Assembly: GCA_041389565.1 (NCBI GenBank)
Contig: JAWKRP010000036.1
Location: forward strand, 1 to 64,000
Reading direction: 5' to 3'
DNA: 64,000 nucleotides
DNA from: JACKEQ01 sp041389565
Lineage (GTDB): Bacteria > Myxococcota_A > UBA796 > GCA-2862545
Shown: positions 61,992 through 64,000 of the stretch, piece after piece
How the letters are laid out: the number at the start of each line of letters is the position of its first letter
Position numbering within the stretch: the stretch's first letter is position 1
Translations under genes and position numbers: made by a program
The notes under the pieces: generated by a model
Seen by the model: the letters and a program-made list of their open reading frames with translations, nothing else
Told to the model about the DNA's origin: nothing
Databases searched by the model: none

Positions 61992-63668
61992 GTGACGAAC
62001 AAGCTCGAATTCTCCCGTGGCGACGAGATCGCCAAGAAGTACGAGGTCGTCGATCTTCTGGACGAGAGCCCCCTCGGGCTGACCTACCGGGTCAAGCACA
62101 CGAGCTCCGGCAAGTACGTCCGGCTCCTGGTCCTCAGGCCGAGGATCGCGAACCGCGACGCCAAGGAGCAGCTGATCTCGGCCTTCAAGGAGGCCAAGTC
62201 CGCCAAGCACGACAACCTGATCAAGCTCGGCGAGCTCGGTGAGCACGCGGGCCTCGCGTACGTCACGATGGAAGACTTCGACGGCACCACGCTGCGCGAG
62301 CTCATCCAGGAGTACAAGATCCAGGGCAAGCCCTTCGACGTGAAGGAAGCCGCCCAGATCACGATCCAGATCCTCGAGGCCGTCGAAGCCGCGAAGGAAG
62401 CCGGCTTCGTCTTCAAGGCCCTGCGTCCCGAGTACGTGCTCGTGAAGACGCGCCGCACGGGCCCCCGCAAGCAGAACTTCGTGGCCAATGTGAAGCTCAT
62501 CGGCATGGGCTTCTGGGATCTCGTCCCGAGCGCCGTGCTCGCGGAAGACGAGTTCAGCCGCGGCGAAGCGCAGTACATCGCGCCCGAGCTCAAGAGCTTC
62601 GAGCCCAAGCCCACCGAGCGCTGCGACGTGTACAGCACCGGCGTCATGTTCTACGAGATGGTCGTGGGCACCGCACCGGTCGGCACGTTCCAGCTCCCGA
62701 AGACCCGCCGTCCCGACCTCCCGGATCACGTGAACAACGTCGCCGAGCTCGCCCTCGCCCACTCCCCGGAAGATCGCTACCAGACGGCCCGCGACTTCAT
62801 CATCGACATCCAGCGCATCTTCGACGGCTCCGCCGAGGAGTCCAGCCGGAACCTCGCGCTGCTCACGCCGATCGTCGCCGTCGCGATGCTCTTCGCGCTC
62901 CTCGGCATCGTCGCCGTCGCGCTCATCCTGTTCAACCTGCGTCCCGATCCCATCAAGCAGGCCCTCGCGGAAGACGCCACGGCCCGGAACGACGTGGTGC
63001 AGAAGGTCATCGCGGGCATGCCCGCCGAGGCCGAGATGAAGGCCCTCACGCAGAACCACCCGCCGAACATGGCCTACGTGCCGGGCGGTCCGTACCTCTC
63101 GGGCGCGATGCGCATGGAGAAGCTCCAGAACCAGGCGCAGGCCGGCGAGCCGGTCAACGAGGCGCGCGAGCTGCCGGGCTACATGATCGACCTGTTCGAG
63201 TTCCCCAACAAGCAGAACGCCGCGCCCACGCTCGAGCTCACGCAGGAGCAGGCCGCCAAGGAGTGCGAGAACGTCGGAAAGCGTCTCTGCACGTCCGCGG
63301 AGTGGGAGAAGGCCTGCAAGGGCCCGCAGATGTACGCCTACAGCTACGGCGACACGTTCGACCCCGACTTCTGCGGGAACGGCCTCGACGAGACGTACCG
63401 CAGCGGGAACAAGGCGGCGTGCAAGTCGGGCTGGGGCGTCTACGACATGAGCGGCAACTTCCGCGAGTGGACGAGCACGGCCCAGGTGAACACGACGAAC
63501 CGCGTCGAGGTCAAGGGCGGCGTCCGGGCCGCGGCCGAGAAGGGCACCCGCTGCGCCTACAGCAAGGACGAGCGCGTCTCCTATTCCGACAAGTCCATCG
63601 GCTTCCGCTGCTGCCGCGACGCCGACGCCCCCAAGTGGGAGCCACCCGCCGAGGAAGCCCCGAAGTAG
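61992..63668 (+). CDS. Pseudokinase fused to extracytoplasmic FGE-sulfatase-like domain
   Basis: 558 residues from GTG with AAGGA upstream. The N-terminal 280 residues have a kinase fold but the key residues are gone: the ATP-binding Lys position reads 'VRLLVL', HRD is FKA (141-143), and DFG is GMG (171-173). A membrane helix follows at about 288-314. The outer part carries an FGE-sulfatase-like domain with 'MAYVPGGPYLSGAMR', 'KRLCTSAEWEKACKGP', 'GVYDMSGNFREWTS', and a C-terminal 'GFRCCRD'. In FGE proteins the CC pair is near the active site. So the outside domain may be catalytic while the kinase part is a binding scaffold. Confidence 0.85.
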   Translation: MTNKLEFSRGDEIAKKYEVVDLLDESPLGLTYRVKHTSSGKYVRLLVLRPRIANRDAKEQLISAFKEAKSAKHDNLIKLGELGEHAGLAYVTMEDFDGTTLRELIQEYKIQGKPFDVKEAAQITIQILEAVEAAKEAGFVFKALRPEYVLVKTRRTGPRKQNFVANVKLIGMGFWDLVPSAVLAEDEFSRGEAQYIAPELKSFEPKPTERCDVYSTGVMFYEMVVGTAPVGTFQLPKTRRPDLPDHVNNVAELALAHSPEDRYQTARDFIIDIQRIFDGSAEESSRNLALLTPIVAVAMLFALLGIVAVALILFNLRPDPIKQALAEDATARNDVVQKVIAGMPAEAEMKALTQNHPPNMAYVPGGPYLSGAMRMEKLQNQAQAGEPVNEARELPGYMIDLFEFPNKQNAAPTLELTQEQAAKECENVGKRLCTSAEWEKACKGPQMYAYSYGDTFDPDFCGNGLDETYRSGNKAACKSGWGVYDMSGNFREWTSTAQVNTTNRVEVKGGVRAAAEKGTRCAYSKDERVSYSDKSIGFRCCRDADAPKWEPPAEEAPK

Positions 63669-64000
63669 TCACTGCGGGGATGTGATCGTCAGGAGGACCG
63701 GCGGGTCGGACCGCTGGCCGTCGGCGTCTTCGAGGACCACCCCGAGCTCGAGGAAGGTCGCGGGCGGCGGACTGCCGTTCACCGCGATGTCCATGAACAG
63801 GTCGGCCTCGGCGATCGAGCAGTCGTGGGGACCGAAATCCCCCGTCGCCACGAGCGGATCCGACAGGTCGACCGCGCCGTCCACGTCGTCGTCGTAGCCC
63901 ACGAGGATCGTGTAGGCGGTGAGGGCGCCGTCTCCGTCGAGCGCGTGGAAGCTGACCCGCATCGTGGGCGTGACTCCCCCGCCGAGGTCTGCAGGACCGT
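63669..64000 (-). CDS. Hypothetical protein, 5' partial
   Basis: The frame is open through the right window edge, so the start lies outside. The visible C-terminal 110 residues are beta-rich and Asp-rich ('VSFHALDGDGALTAYTILVGYDDDVDG', 'SIAEADLFMDIAVNG', 'GVVLEDADGQRSD'). No family recognised. Probably an extracellular or lipoprotein domain. Confidence 0.55.
   Translation of the reverse strand, partial: GPADLGGGVTPTMRVSFHALDGDGALTAYTILVGYDDDVDGAVDLSDPLVATGDFGPHDCSIAEADLFMDIAVNGSPPPATFLELGVVLEDADGQRSDPPVLLTITSPQ

Overview
The window is a GC-rich (roughly two thirds G+C by eye), densely coding stretch of a Gram-negative chromosome. Its content suggests a Myxococcota-like delta-lineage bacterium. 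The indications are many Hanks-type Ser/Thr kinases with C-terminal membrane anchors and PEGA- or LytR_C-like tails, numerous lipoproteins with Asp-Thr/Ala/Ser linkers, a MopE-like metal-binding motif, an AgmX-like C-terminus, and a Cys-rich/ferritin-like secreted protein of a type I remember from myxobacteria. This placement is inference. No rRNA, tRNA, CRISPR array, transposase or integrase was seen. No gap longer than about 300 bases lacks a gene or gene remnant.

Layout. 0-3.3 kb: two tandem secreted proteins of four PPC-like domains each (the first cut by the window edge). 3.3-8.25 kb: two small membrane proteins, a kinase fused to an FGE-sulfatase domain with an HhH insert, and a phage-like pair (Rad50/SbcC-type ATPase and GH24 endolysin). 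8.25-12.1 kb: a large beta-helix lipoprotein with a very long Asp-rich linker, and an MFS transporter. 12.3-21.2 kb: an eight-gene TonB operon of the DUF3450/TolQ/ExbB/ExbD/TonB/TPR/receptor type, led by a beta-helix lipoprotein. 21.2-23.9 kb: a disrupted zone with two small unknown genes, a frameshifted beta-propeller pseudogene and hairpin repeats.

23.9-31.5 kb: a HExxH lipoprotein, a LamG lipoprotein, a PARP-type zinc-finger protein, a MarR regulator with a probable operator and a divergent membrane protein, a TPR protein, an alpha/beta-hydrolase lipoprotein and a HAD phosphatase. 31.6-37.9 kb: a membrane-sensor kinase, an ATP-dependent DNA ligase, another kinase, a small exported protein and a DedA/VTT-like protein. 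38-49.9 kb: a polytopic membrane protein, a LysM/AgmX lipoprotein coupled to a kinase, an orphan substrate-binding lipoprotein, two more kinases, a TPR protein, a metallo-beta-lactamase-fold hydrolase and a WD40-like protein. 50-64 kb: a bifunctional penicillin-binding protein with a Lys-rich tail, transketolase, a small lipoprotein, a three-gene Cys-rich/ferritin-like cluster downstream of proS, a UbiB-family kinase, a pseudokinase-FGE protein and a fragment of another gene.

Main themes. (1) Envelope traffic and display: many lipoproteins and exported proteins, some with signal peptides of only about 7-12 residues, plus a complete TonB energy module with its receptor. (2) Signalling: six catalytically intact Hanks kinases and one clear pseudokinase. 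(3) The most unusual items are the HhH domain inserted in a kinase-FGE protein, the bacterial PARP-type zinc finger, the Cys-rich/ferritin-like cluster translationally linked to prolyl-tRNA synthetase, and a dispersed hairpin repeat. All functional statements are from reading the sequence; no database search was run.
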